Source: Bacilli bacterium
GTDB lineage: Bacteria; Bacillota_I; Bacilli_A; RF39; UBA660
NCBI GenBank assembly: GCA_017441065.1
Contig: JAFSAI010000008.1
Coordinates: forward strand, 1 to 54,482
Direction: 5' to 3'
DNA: 54,482 nt
In this document: piece by piece, positions 1 through 7,318 of the stretch
Layout: each line of letters opens with the position of its first letter
Position numbering within the stretch: position 1 is the stretch's first letter
Translations under genes and position numbers: made by a program
Notes under the pieces: model-generated
Seen by the model: only the letters and a program-made list of their open reading frames with translations
What the model was told of the DNA's origin: nothing
Database searches by the model: none

Positions 1-7
1 AAAAAAT

Positions 8-34
8 TTGACTTCGGGGGGGGTAATATATACT
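8..34 (+). promoter_or_regulatory. SigA-type promoter with a G8 tract in its spacer
   Basis: A -35 box TTGACT (8-13) and a -10 box TATACT (29-34) are separated by only 15 nt. The spacer contains eight consecutive G residues (16-23), very unusual in DNA this AT-rich. Adding two G would give the optimal 17-nt spacer, so slipped-strand changes in the tract could switch the promoter. The start of the window lies just upstream, so other promoters cannot be excluded. Confidence 0.6.
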
Positions 35-60
35 TACCTTATAAATAAAAGAAGGGTAAG
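33..60 (+). promoter_or_regulatory. Hairpin covering the ribosome binding site of the first gene
   Basis: CTTACC (33-38) can pair with GGTAAG (55-60). The second arm overlaps the GAAGGG ribosome binding site that lies just before the ATG at 66. The arrangement resembles the inverted repeat upstream of the paralogue at 49183. Regulation by this hairpin is inferred; the stem is only 6 bp. Confidence 0.4.
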
Positions 61-65
61 ATAAT

Positions 66-1253
66 ATGAGAGTTGTTAACAAAAAACTTTGGATAATGAC
101 GATAACTTTGTTAGTAGTAATAGAATGTGTGTTTACATATCTATCAGTCAAATCATATGGTAATAAAGATATAAAAGAGATAAAAGAAGAAAACAAAGTA
201 GATAAAGAAATGTTTTCAATGTATGTAGAACAAGAAGATGGAAGTTATAAAGAATATATAGATACTAATTTATTTGCAGTAGAAGGTTATAAATTAGATA
301 TAGAAAAATCAAATTGTGTAGATAATAAAGGTAACATAGTAAATGGTGTATTAAGTAATGCAAATGATAAAGTAACTGTATCAAGTAATAAAACAAGTTA
401 TTGTTATTTGTATTTTAGCCTACCTAAGTGGTGTAATGAAGATGAAACGGCAAGTGAATGTTTACTTAGAAACCCTTCTATTGGATTAGAATCAACAATG
501 GTAGGTGGGTTATATAGATATCGAGGTGGGTATCATTTTGATGATGCCACAGAAACAAAATACAATGTTGATAATTATATATGTTTTGGTGGTAAGGATA
601 AGAACGAATGTAATAGTGCTTATCATAGGTATAGAATTATAGGAATTAATGAAAAAGGAGAATTAAAAATAGCAACTGCAACAATAGATAGTACAATAAT
701 TCCTATATTGTGGTCTGATGGAGATATAGTAGAATGGCCAGATAGCCTGTTGTTTAGTAATCTAAATGGAGATTACTTCCTAAATAATGAAAATTTTGTT
801 CCTCAAAATTGGGCAGATAAGATAGTCGAAGCAGAGTGGAAATATGGAGATGTTTCTATTGATGTAATGTATAGTGAATTGTGGCCAGATGAAATCTATC
901 AATTAGAACAAAATTTTGACAAAGTTAACGCCAAAGTAGGATTAATGTATATGAGTGATTATTACTATTCGACTGAAAATTTTGACAGAGACATATTTTC
1001 ACATGGTCTTTTTAAAATTAATCTGTATAAATCATGGGTAAAACAATCTTTTTGGTGGGGGAGTTTTATGAACAGAGTGTCTGAGAATAAAGAATTGATA
1101 TGGCAGGCAGGATATCCAACAGAAGCGGAAGTATCAAATTGGTATCAAAGTGATGATTTTGGTGCTTTTGCATCACCAGTAATTTATTTAAGAAATGATA
1201 TAAAAATTATAAATGGTAAAGGGACACTTGAGGATCCATATATAATAAATTAA
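66..1253 (+). CDS. Secreted/anchored protein of the 'KVDKEMFSMYV' family
   Basis: This 395-residue protein has an N-terminal signal anchor (about residues 9-28, hydrophobic after KKLW). A short module follows (NKDIKEIKEENKVDKEMFSM) that recurs in the protein encoded at 49183. Pairs of Cys in the middle (CNEDETASEC, CFGGKDKNEC) suggest extracellular disulfides. The C-terminus, SPVIYLRNDIKIINGKGT followed by DPYIIN, matches the RPV-x-L-...-GNGT-...-NPYQI ending of the paralogues, so all share one C-terminal domain, probably of the DUF6273/FGE-sulfatase-like kind (inferred from motifs). The promoter carries a G8 tract and the 3' region is shared with the gene ending at 51636. Function is unknown; a variable surface protein is the best guess. 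Confidence 0.75.
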   Translation: MRVVNKKLWIMTITLLVVIECVFTYLSVKSYGNKDIKEIKEENKVDKEMFSMYVEQEDGSYKEYIDTNLFAVEGYKLDIEKSNCVDNKGNIVNGVLSNANDKVTVSSNKTSYCYLYFSLPKWCNEDETASECLLRNPSIGLESTMVGGLYRYRGGYHFDDATETKYNVDNYICFGGKDKNECNSAYHRYRIIGINEKGELKIATATIDSTIIPILWSDGDIVEWPDSLLFSNLNGDYFLNNENFVPQNWADKIVEAEWKYGDVSIDVMYSELWPDEIYQLEQNFDKVNAKVGLMYMSDYYYSTENFDRDIFSHGLFKINLYKSWVKQSFWWGSFMNRVSENKELIWQAGYPTEAEVSNWYQSDDFGAFASPVIYLRNDIKIINGKGTLEDPYIIN

Positions 1254-1292
1254 TAATCGTCAACGAAGACGTTAAAATAGACTTAACCCTTC
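1254..1292 (+). repeat. Shared 3'-UTR element, copy 1
   Basis: The stretch after the stop codon (ATCGTCAACGAAGACGTT and onward) is repeated almost exactly at 51637-51678, after a distant paralogue. It contains a small perfect hairpin, AACG-AAGA-CGTT (1262-1273). Its association with two members of one protein family 50 kb apart suggests that the gene and its tail moved or duplicated together. Confidence 0.7.
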
Positions 1293-1319
1293 GGAAAGTA
1301 GAGATACTTTCCTTTTTTA
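1293..1319 (+). terminator. Rho-independent terminator
   Basis: GGAAAGTA (1293-1300) pairs perfectly with TACTTTCC (1305-1312) around a GAGA loop, followed by six T. It ends the first gene's transcript before fmt. Confidence 0.85.
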
Positions 1320-1354
1320 GTAATTTATCTTATAATATCTATAGGTGAAAATAT

Positions 1355-2263
1355 ATGAAAGATATTAAAGTAGTATTTATGGGAACTCCTGATTTTTCAC
1401 TAGCACCTTTAAAGGTTTTGATTGAAAAAACTAATGTAGTTTTAGTAGTAACAAAACCTGATGCTGAAGTAGGAAGAAAAAGAGTTTTAACACCATCTCC
1501 AGTAAAGAAACTAGCTATGGAAAAAAATATTCCTGTATTTACTCCAAATAGTATAAAAAAAGATTATCAAACAATTATTGACGCAAAACCAGATTTAATA
1601 GTAACTTGTGCTTATGGTAAAATTATTCCTAAAGTATTAATTGATTACCCTAAATATGGTTGTGTTAATATTCATGCTTCATTATTACCTAAATATAGAG
1701 GTGCTGCACCGATACAATGGTCTTTAATAAATGGAGATAAAGAAACTGGTATAACTTTAATGCATATGGATGAATTTATGGATACTGGTGATATTATTGA
1801 TACAATTAAATATGAAATAAAAGATACAGATGATATTGGTACACTTCATGATGAATTAAGTGTTTTAGGAAGTAATCTTTTAGATAAAAATTTAGAATAT
1901 TTAATTTCAGGTAATGTAAAAAGAATTAAACAAGATAATGATTTAGCAACGTATGCTCCGATGATTGAAAGAGATATGGAAGAAATTGATTTTAATGATT
2001 CAGTAATTAATATTTATAATAAGATACGAGCTTTTAGTCCATGGCCTTTAACAAGAACTAAAATTAATGATGAAGAAGTTAAGGTTATAAAAGCGCATTA
2101 TAAAAATGAAAAAAGTGAAGTTAATAAACTTTATGTAACAAAAGATAGTTTGGGTATTGGGGCAAAAGATGGTATTATTTATTTTGATATAATTAAACCA
2201 ATAGGTAAAAATGCGATGGAAATAAGAAATTATCTAAATGGTAAGAAGGAGTTGCTAAAATGA
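1355..2263 (+). CDS. fmt: Methionyl-tRNA formyltransferase
   Basis: Transfers a formyl group from 10-formyl-THF to initiator Met-tRNA in the cytoplasm. The 302 residues fit the family. The N-terminus VVFMGTPDFSLAPL, the catalytic region NIHASLLPKYRGAAPIQW (about 106-123) and a C-terminal OB-like domain are all present. The start ATG follows AGGTGAAAAT, and a TATAAT box lies at 1331-1336. The gene ends in TGA, overlapping the next start by 4 bp, which shows that TGA is a stop in this organism. In many Firmicutes fmt sits beside def and priA; here its partner is an unknown membrane protein. Confidence 0.97.
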   Translation: MKDIKVVFMGTPDFSLAPLKVLIEKTNVVLVVTKPDAEVGRKRVLTPSPVKKLAMEKNIPVFTPNSIKKDYQTIIDAKPDLIVTCAYGKIIPKVLIDYPKYGCVNIHASLLPKYRGAAPIQWSLINGDKETGITLMHMDEFMDTGDIIDTIKYEIKDTDDIGTLHDELSVLGSNLLDKNLEYLISGNVKRIKQDNDLATYAPMIERDMEEIDFNDSVINIYNKIRAFSPWPLTRTKINDEEVKVIKAHYKNEKSEVNKLYVTKDSLGIGAKDGIIYFDIIKPIGKNAMEIRNYLNGKKELLK

Positions 2264-2889
2264 ATAATGATGGTGGAGATAAAATTGGGGCAATAGTTAA
2301 ATTAGGTTTATGGTTAATTTTTATTGCAGTGTTAATGATTATTGCTAGATTTGGTGGTACTACTGAGAATAAAGATGTAGAAAAACCACAAGATGAAATA
2401 AAAGAAAATGAAAGTAATAATAAGAAAAGTTATGAAGATAAATTAAAAGAATTAGTTAATAATTATGCATATACTTATGAAATAAAAGTAGGCAATGATA
2501 TTTATACATACATTGGTAATAAAATGATTGATGAATCATATATAAAAGAAAGTGGTTATATAAGAAAGAATAATGAACAATTATATAATTACTTTATTGA
2601 TAATGGTTATAGTTATCAAGTTAATAATGGTGGTCTTGATAAAGTGGATACTATTTATGATGTTAAAATCGATGCAAATTACTTAGATGCAAGTCAAATT
2701 AAGAGTATGATTCATGGTAAAGAGTATGTTATTGAAAATGAAAATAGCTATATATATAATTTAGATACAAAGAAGATAATTATAGTGACTAATGAAGAAT
2801 CTGTAACAAATATTGAAGTAATAATTGGTGAAGATTACTATAAATTAGAAATTAGTGGAATAGGATTAGTAAAGGAAATTAAATATTAG
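2260..2889 (+). CDS. Membrane-anchored protein of unknown function
   Basis: This 209-residue protein starts in an ATGA overlap with fmt, so it is translationally coupled. One membrane segment (about residues 12-27, LGLWLIFIAVLMIIAR) is followed by a charged linker rich in E, N and K and then a beta-rich soluble domain with many Tyr and Asn. The N-terminus is short and the soluble part probably lies outside. I recognise no family. An 8-bp gap leads to the phosphatidyltransferase, so all three genes probably form one operon. Confidence 0.75.
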   Translation: MNNDGGDKIGAIVKLGLWLIFIAVLMIIARFGGTTENKDVEKPQDEIKENESNNKKSYEDKLKELVNNYAYTYEIKVGNDIYTYIGNKMIDESYIKESGYIRKNNEQLYNYFIDNGYSYQVNNGGLDKVDTIYDVKIDANYLDASQIKSMIHGKEYVIENENSYIYNLDTKKIIIVTNEESVTNIEVIIGEDYYKLEISGIGLVKEIKY

Positions 2890-2897
2890 GAGGGTTT

Positions 2898-3614
2898 ATG
2901 ACCTTAAAATTAATAATTATAAATATGTTGACCTTAATAAGGGTTATAGGTACTATTGTGTTAATTCCGATATATCAAAATTATGGAGGAATGTATGTTG
3001 GAATATTGGCACTTATTTGTTATTTAACAGATAGCATTGATGGAATACTTGCGAGAAAATGGGGTGCCTCAACTTTCTTTGGAGCCTTATTTGATGGAGT
3101 AGCAGATAAATTGTTTACAATAGTAAATTTTATTGTACTTTATTTAATAACTCCTTATGCTTTAATTCCAATTCTTTTTGAAATAGCTATAATAGTTATT
3201 CAATTTTTAAAATTTGCATTAAAACTTAATGTTAAATCAAATATTATTGGTAAATTAAAAGTATGGATATTAGCAATGAGTGTTGTTCTAACATTTTTAG
3301 TTAGCGATGTTAATAGTTTAACAATATTAACTAATGAAATAAGAGAATATATTTTAGGAATTTCTAGTAAAACTTTATATTTTTGGTTATTGTTCCCAAG
3401 TATTATAATGGAAGCGTTAACGTTTATTAGTTATGTATTAGAATTATTTGTACCACAAAAGATAAAAGTGTTAGTAGAAGAACAAAAAGAATTAAAGATG
3501 CCTAAATTAAAAGGAAATATTTGGGAAAACTTTAAAGAAATTTGGTTAAATCCTGAATTTTATAAAGAACATAAAAATGATACTAATTTAAAAGATTTAA
3601 AAAAACTATCTTAA
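2898..3614 (+). CDS. pgsA: CDP-alcohol phosphatidyltransferase (PgsA-like)
   Basis: The signature DG-x2-AR-x8-G-x3-D-x3-D is complete (DGILARKWGASTFFGALFDG, then VAD, about residues 49-70), defining CDP-alcohol phosphatidyltransferases. Five or six membrane segments surround it. The likely product is phosphatidylglycerophosphate from CDP-diacylglycerol and glycerol-3-phosphate, but the substrate cannot be read from the sequence. The C-terminus carries about 45 extra charged residues (KELKMPKLKGNIWENFKEIW) after the last membrane segment. A strong AGGAGG site precedes the ATG. The stop codon lies inside the following terminator. Confidence 0.85.
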   Translation: MTLKLIIINMLTLIRVIGTIVLIPIYQNYGGMYVGILALICYLTDSIDGILARKWGASTFFGALFDGVADKLFTIVNFIVLYLITPYALIPILFEIAIIVIQFLKFALKLNVKSNIIGKLKVWILAMSVVLTFLVSDVNSLTILTNEIREYILGISSKTLYFWLLFPSIIMEALTFISYVLELFVPQKIKVLVEEQKELKMPKLKGNIWENFKEIWLNPEFYKEHKNDTNLKDLKKLS

Positions 3615-3628
3615 AGATAGTTTTTTTA
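3601..3628. terminator. Bidirectional terminator between convergent genes
   Basis: AAACTATCT (3603-3611) and AGATAGTTT (3615-3623) form a perfect 9-bp stem with a 3-nt loop. A-rich and T-rich flanks on both sides let it end both the plus-strand pgsA and the minus-strand SpoIIIAH-like transcript. Confidence 0.85.
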
Positions 3629-4117
3629 TTTGTTAAACTTTACAGTTATATACATTTCTTTGTCATATAACTCTTGGACACTTCTGATGATAGAATTAGC
3701 TTTTTCTGTGTTATGTTCACTAGCTGATACAACAATGCTTATTGTATTATCTTTTATTTTTACAAAAGCATTAAGACTAAATTTTTCTTTAATTAATTGT
3801 TTTATTTTGTTTTCGTTAGTGGTATTATTGTTTAATTTTTGCATATTTTCATAAGCTACATTTTTTTCTTCTAAAGTGCTTTCGCTATTTAATAAAATTT
3901 CTTGATATTCTTCCATTAAAGCTTGTTTTTCTTCATCATTTTCAACCTCTAATGCAACTAGAACATCAGATTCAGTTATTTCGATTACTTCATTAGTGGA
4001 AGTATCTTCAGTTTTTAAAACAGCAGCAACTTCATCATCAATACTTACATAATAAATACCTAAAATTAATATTAAAGAAAATAAAGTTACAAACCATAAA
4101 TTTTGTTTATTAATCAT
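3626..4117 (-). CDS. SpoIIIAH-like membrane protein
   Basis: The protein has an N-terminal anchor (LWFVTLFSLILILGIYYVS) opening with MINKQN, then an acidic coiled-coil-like stretch and a small C-terminal domain (LIKEKFSLNAFVKIKDNTIS), as in SpoIIIAH, the forespore-mother cell channel component of endospore formers. A further upstream ATG at 4132 lies inside the GAGGAG ribosome binding site, so the ATG at 4117 is the likely start (163 residues). No other spoIIIA genes are adjacent; in sporulators it is the last gene of an eight-gene operon. It may serve another envelope role here. Family assignment is by motif and layout only. Confidence 0.75.
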   Translation of the reverse strand: MINKQNLWFVTLFSLILILGIYYVSIDDEVAAVLKTEDTSTNEVIEITESDVLVALEVENDEEKQALMEEYQEILLNSESTLEEKNVAYENMQKLNNNTTNENKIKQLIKEKFSLNAFVKIKDNTISIVVSASEHNTEKANSIIRSVQELYDKEMYITVKFNK

Positions 4118-4170
4118 CAAATCTCTCCTCATAGCTATTAAAATTTATGAAAAAATCATAAAAAAATAAC

Positions 4171-4240
4171 TTTTTTAAAGAAATTTTAACTAAAAAAAAG
4201 GAAAACAGGGTATTGGTGACGAATATTAATAGTGAAGGGA
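4171..4240 (+). repeat. Upstream module shared with the DUF1016 gene, copy A
   Basis: This stretch in front of the bacteriocin operon aligns with 34404-34472 in front of the DUF1016 gene at roughly 80 percent identity. The longest shared parts include AATATTAATAGTGAA. It may be a common promoter/leader or a recombination arm; no clean -35/-10 pair is shared by both copies. Confidence 0.6.
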
Positions 4241-4248
4241 GGAAAAAT

Positions 4249-6303
4249 ATGAAAAATTTTAAACCTGTTATACAAAGTGATTTAAAGGATTGTGGTGTAT
4301 GTTCTATGCAGTGGATTATTAAATATTATGGAGGTTTTATTTCTTTGGAAAAATTAAGAGAAGAAACCTTAACTGATATTAATGGAACTAGTGCATATCA
4401 TATTGTTAATGCTTTTAAAAAGTGGGGATTTGATTCTCAAGGGGTTTTGGAGCATGATATAACTAGTAATAAATTAAGATATCCTTTAATTGCTCATTTA
4501 GTTATGGAAAATGGTTTAGAACATTTTGTTGTAGTTAAAGAAGTATTGAAAGATACAATATATTTAATGGATCCAGGTATCGGAAATACAAAAATGACTA
4601 TTACAAAGTTTAATAAATTATTTACAGGAAATATTATTGAAGTTTATCCAAGAGATGCAATTATAAAAATGGACCAAGAGTTATCAGTTAGTGATTTATT
4701 TTTTAAGATAATAAAAAAGGAAAAGTTTCTCATTACTAAAATTATAATTACTAGCATTTTATGGACAATTTTATTGATTGTAAGTAGTTACTATTTGAAA
4801 CTTGGTAGTAATTTAATAAATGAAGATAGCAACTTAATCAAATATTTAGTAATAGTATTTGCTATAGTTACTGGTTTAAAAGTTTTTGTTTTATATATTC
4901 GTGAATACTACGAAAATCATTTAAGTAATTTGGTTGATGTATATATTTATCCGGAATTTATAAGACACTTATTTTTTCTTCCTTTAAAGAATGTCAGAAG
5001 TAGAACAACTGGAGAAATTGTAACAAGAGTAGGAGAACTTGCTAATATAAAGAGTTTATTTTCAGATATTTTTGTTTCAGTTTTTCTAGATTCTATGATG
5101 ATGTTTATTTCTATAATAATTTTATACATGATAAATAAAGAGTTATTTTTAATCTTAGTAATATTTTTAGTTATATATATTATTTTGGGTTTAATTATAA
5201 GTAAAATTATGTATAAGAAAGTTTTAGAAAATATAAATTATCAAACTGATTTTAATAGTGTTTTAGTTGAGTCTATTGATATGTTTGAAAGTATTAAAAA
5301 TTTAAATGTTTTTAAAGTAATATTAAGAAAAATAGAAGATGTATTATCTAAATATTTACTTAATAATTATGAATTTAGTAGTTTTTATAATTTATCTAAT
5401 TTAGGAAAAGATTTTATTTTAGAATGTTCTTTCTTTATTATAAATTCCTATGGATTATGGTGTGTAATAAATGGAAATTTAGAAATAATTGATTTATTTA
5501 CATTTAACATAATACTTTCATATTGTATTGATCCTGTGAAAAATATGATTAACTTGTTACCAAAATTCAATTATGTTAGAGCGTCATTTTCAAAAATTAC
5601 AGAATTTATAAATATTGAAGAAGAAAAAGTTTTAGCTAAAGTAAGTGAAATGAAAGGAGATATTATTTTTAATAAAGTTAGTTATTCTTATAATAATTAT
5701 GATTACATATTTAATAATCTAAATTTTAGAATTAAAGAAGGAAGCCACGTTTTATTAAATGGACCATCAGGCTGTGGAAAAAGTACTGTTTGTAAAATCC
5801 TTTATAAAGAAAATATTATTAATAATGGTGAAGTTTTTATTGGTAATGATAATATTAAAGACTTATCCATTAGTACAATAAGAAATAATATTTTATATGT
5901 ATCACAAAATGAAGAATTATTTACGGGTACTATTAAAGAAAATATTTTAATAGGTAGAGAAGTAGATGATAATTTGTTTAAAGCCATTTGTAAAATATGC
6001 AGAATTGATGAAATTGTTAATAAAAAAGGATTTCGATATGATTCTTTAATTGAAACTTCTGCAAAAAATATTTCAGGAGGTGAAAAACAAAGAATAATTT
6101 TAGCAAGAGGGTTGCTTAAGAATACTAATATCATTATTTTAGATGAAGCTTTGTCTGAAGTGGATCAAAAATTAGAAAGTGAAATTATTAAAGATATAAG
6201 AAAATATTTTAAATTAAAAACGATTATTTATATTTCACATAAAAATCAAACAAATAATTTTGAATGTATATTAGATTTAGGAGAACAAAATGAATTATTT
6301 TAA
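4249..6303 (+). CDS. Peptidase-containing ABC exporter for double-glycine peptides
   Basis: A 684-residue bacteriocin-type ABC transporter that cuts GG leaders and exports the mature peptide. The N-terminal C39 peptidase has Q9, the catalytic Cys of DCGVCSMQ (C15), the His of EHFVVVKEV and the Asp of MDPGIG. A six-helix membrane domain follows (about 150-450). The ATPase has Walker A GPSGCGKST (about 504), signature ISGGEKQR (about 608) and Walker B IIILDEAL. The ATG at 4249 follows GGGAGG; an upstream TTG at 4213 would also stay open but has no ribosome binding site. It overlaps the accessory gene by 14 bp and leads an operon ending with two GG peptides. Confidence 0.92.
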   Translation: MKNFKPVIQSDLKDCGVCSMQWIIKYYGGFISLEKLREETLTDINGTSAYHIVNAFKKWGFDSQGVLEHDITSNKLRYPLIAHLVMENGLEHFVVVKEVLKDTIYLMDPGIGNTKMTITKFNKLFTGNIIEVYPRDAIIKMDQELSVSDLFFKIIKKEKFLITKIIITSILWTILLIVSSYYLKLGSNLINEDSNLIKYLVIVFAIVTGLKVFVLYIREYYENHLSNLVDVYIYPEFIRHLFFLPLKNVRSRTTGEIVTRVGELANIKSLFSDIFVSVFLDSMMMFISIIILYMINKELFLILVIFLVIYIILGLIISKIMYKKVLENINYQTDFNSVLVESIDMFESIKNLNVFKVILRKIEDVLSKYLLNNYEFSSFYNLSNLGKDFILECSFFIINSYGLWCVINGNLEIIDLFTFNIILSYCIDPVKNMINLLPKFNYVRASFSKITEFINIEEEKVLAKVSEMKGDIIFNKVSYSYNNYDYIFNNLNFRIKEGSHVLLNGPSGCGKSTVCKILYKENIINNGEVFIGNDNIKDLSISTIRNNILYVSQNEELFTGTIKENILIGREVDDNLFKAICKICRIDEIVNKKGFRYDSLIETSAKNISGGEKQRIILARGLLKNTNIIILDEALSEVDQKLESEIIKDIRKYFKLKTIIYISHKNQTNNFECILDLGEQNELF

Positions 6304-6703
6304 AATTAACTATAATAGATTAGAAAACTTATCTCAAATAAATTTTTATAAATTAGTATTTTCATTAATTATAATCATTATTGTTTTGATATTTATTTCA
6401 TGTATTATGTATACATATAATTCAATTAATTTATACGGTTATTATAATGAAGGTATTTTGCATATAAAAATAAATAATAAACTCTCTGATAAAATAAAAA
6501 AAGAAAAATATCTTATGTTTAATAATTTAAAAACTTCATATAAGATTGAAAGTTTTGGTGAGTATGAAATTATAGATAATGAAATTTATCAAAATTTAAG
6601 TTTAAAACTAGAAGAGGATTTTATAAATAACGAAGTAGGTACTGTTAAAATTAATTATGATAAAAAAAGAGTTATAAAATATGTTTTAGATTTATTTAAG
6701 TAG
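6290..6703 (+). CDS. Short accessory membrane protein of the peptide export operon
   Basis: This 137-residue protein begins inside the exporter gene (14-bp overlap). A short cytoplasmic N-terminus leads to one hydrophobic segment (about 22-43, LVFSLIIIIIVLIFISCIM) and a small lysine- and asparagine-rich domain. By position it replaces the HlyD/MesE-type accessory protein of such operons, but it is about a third of the usual length and has no lipoyl or coiled-coil region. It could instead be the immunity protein, for which there is no other candidate. The ORF is clear; the role is inferred. Confidence 0.75.
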   Translation: MNYFKINYNRLENLSQINFYKLVFSLIIIIIVLIFISCIMYTYNSINLYGYYNEGILHIKINNKLSDKIKKEKYLMFNNLKTSYKIESFGEYEIIDNEIYQNLSLKLEEDFINNEVGTVKINYDKKRVIKYVLDLFK

Positions 6704-6719
6704 AGGAGGTAATAGATAA

Positions 6720-6860
6720 ATGATATTAAATAATGAAGAAATGTTAGAAGTAAAAGGTGGTGCCCTAAAGTTTGGAATACTTGCTGGTATCATTGGTGGA
6801 GCTATTGTGTTTGTAGTTGGAGTTATAGACGGATTGTTAAATCCTAGAAAGTGTAATTAG
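6720..6860 (+). CDS. Double-glycine leader peptide 1 (class IIb bacteriocin-like)
   Basis: A 46-residue peptide preceded by GAGGAGG. The leader MILNNEEMLEVKGG fits the L-x-x-x-E-L-x-x-I-x-GG pattern cut by C39 peptidases. The mature part (about 32 residues) begins ALKFGILAGIIGG and is glycine-rich and hydrophobic, with overlapping GxxxG motifs (G19, G23, G27). It ends in a basic tail, NPRKCN, with a single Cys. GxxxG motifs are typical of paired class IIb bacteriocins. It lies 16 nt after the accessory gene and 9 nt before a second such peptide. Confidence 0.85.
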   Translation: MILNNEEMLEVKGGALKFGILAGIIGGAIVFVVGVIDGLLNPRKCN

Positions 6861-6869
6861 GAGGTGTTT

Positions 6870-7031
6870 ATGTTAACAAATGATGAATTAATTAATATTA
6901 GAGGTGGAGGTATCACTGCAACTTTATTAAATTCTATTTCTAGATTAGTAGAAACATTACTTAATTTAGGACAAATTGTTGGATCATCAATAAGACGTTC
7001 AGTATCTAAAAAAGTTTGTAAAATAAGTTAA
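6870..7031 (+). CDS. Double-glycine leader peptide 2 (class IIb bacteriocin-like)
   Basis: A 53-residue peptide with the leader MLTNDELINIRGG and a predicted mature part of about 40 residues starting GITATLL. It is an amphipathic helix with one GxxxG (G34-QIV-G38) and a basic C-terminus (SIRRSVSKKVCKIS) that again holds a single Cys. A GAGGTG site precedes the ATG. The two peptides differ in sequence but share leader, GxxxG and lone C-terminal Cys, suggesting two partners of one agent, possibly linked by a disulfide (speculative). No immunity gene follows; the rpsU promoter begins 30 nt downstream. Confidence 0.85.
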   Translation: MLTNDELINIRGGGITATLLNSISRLVETLLNLGQIVGSSIRRSVSKKVCKIS

Positions 7032-7061
7032 CTTAAAATTTACAAACAATTGGCTTTTTTG

Positions 7062-7090
7062 TTGTCAAATGGCATGTTCGGTGGTATAAT
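7062..7090 (+). promoter_or_regulatory. Promoter of rpsU-yqeY
   Basis: TTGTCA (7062-7067), a 17-nt spacer and TATAAT (7085-7090) make a near-consensus SigA promoter. Confidence 0.88.
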
Positions 7091-7121
7091 AACTTCAGTT
7101 AAAAGCGAAGGGAGGGTAATT

Positions 7122-7307
7122 ATGACAAAGGTTGTAGTACAAAATGGTAATATTGACGGCGCTTTAAAGAAATTTAAAGTTAAAGTTGCTAGAAGCGGTG
7201 TCCCTTCAGAACTTAAAAAGAAAAAATTCTACTCTAAACCAGGAGTTGAAAGAAGACTTAAGAAAGAAGAAGGCATTAAAAATTCTCACAAAAGAAATCA
7301 TAACTAA
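7122..7307 (+). CDS. rpsU: Ribosomal protein bS21
   Basis: This 61-residue basic protein (MTKVVVQNGNIDGALKKFK) belongs to the small ribosomal subunit, where it acts near the anti-Shine-Dalgarno end of 16S rRNA. The ATG at 7122 follows GGGAGGG; a TTG at 7050 lies upstream of the promoter and cannot be the start. The rpsU-yqeY order is common in Firmicutes. An 11-nt gap leads to yqeY. Confidence 0.96.
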   Translation: MTKVVVQNGNIDGALKKFKVKVARSGVPSELKKKKFYSKPGVERRLKKEEGIKNSHKRNHN

Positions 7308-7318
7308 GGAGATTAAAA

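Noticed and set aside
4213-4248. Longer start (TTG 4213) for the peptide exporter
   Set aside because: The 12 extra residues precede the conserved C39 start, no ribosome site lies before it, and GGGAGG is placed correctly for ATG 4249.
7050-7121. Longer start for rpsU
   Set aside because: It lies upstream of the promoter's -10 box, so it would not be transcribed from it, and bS21 begins at MTKVVVQ.
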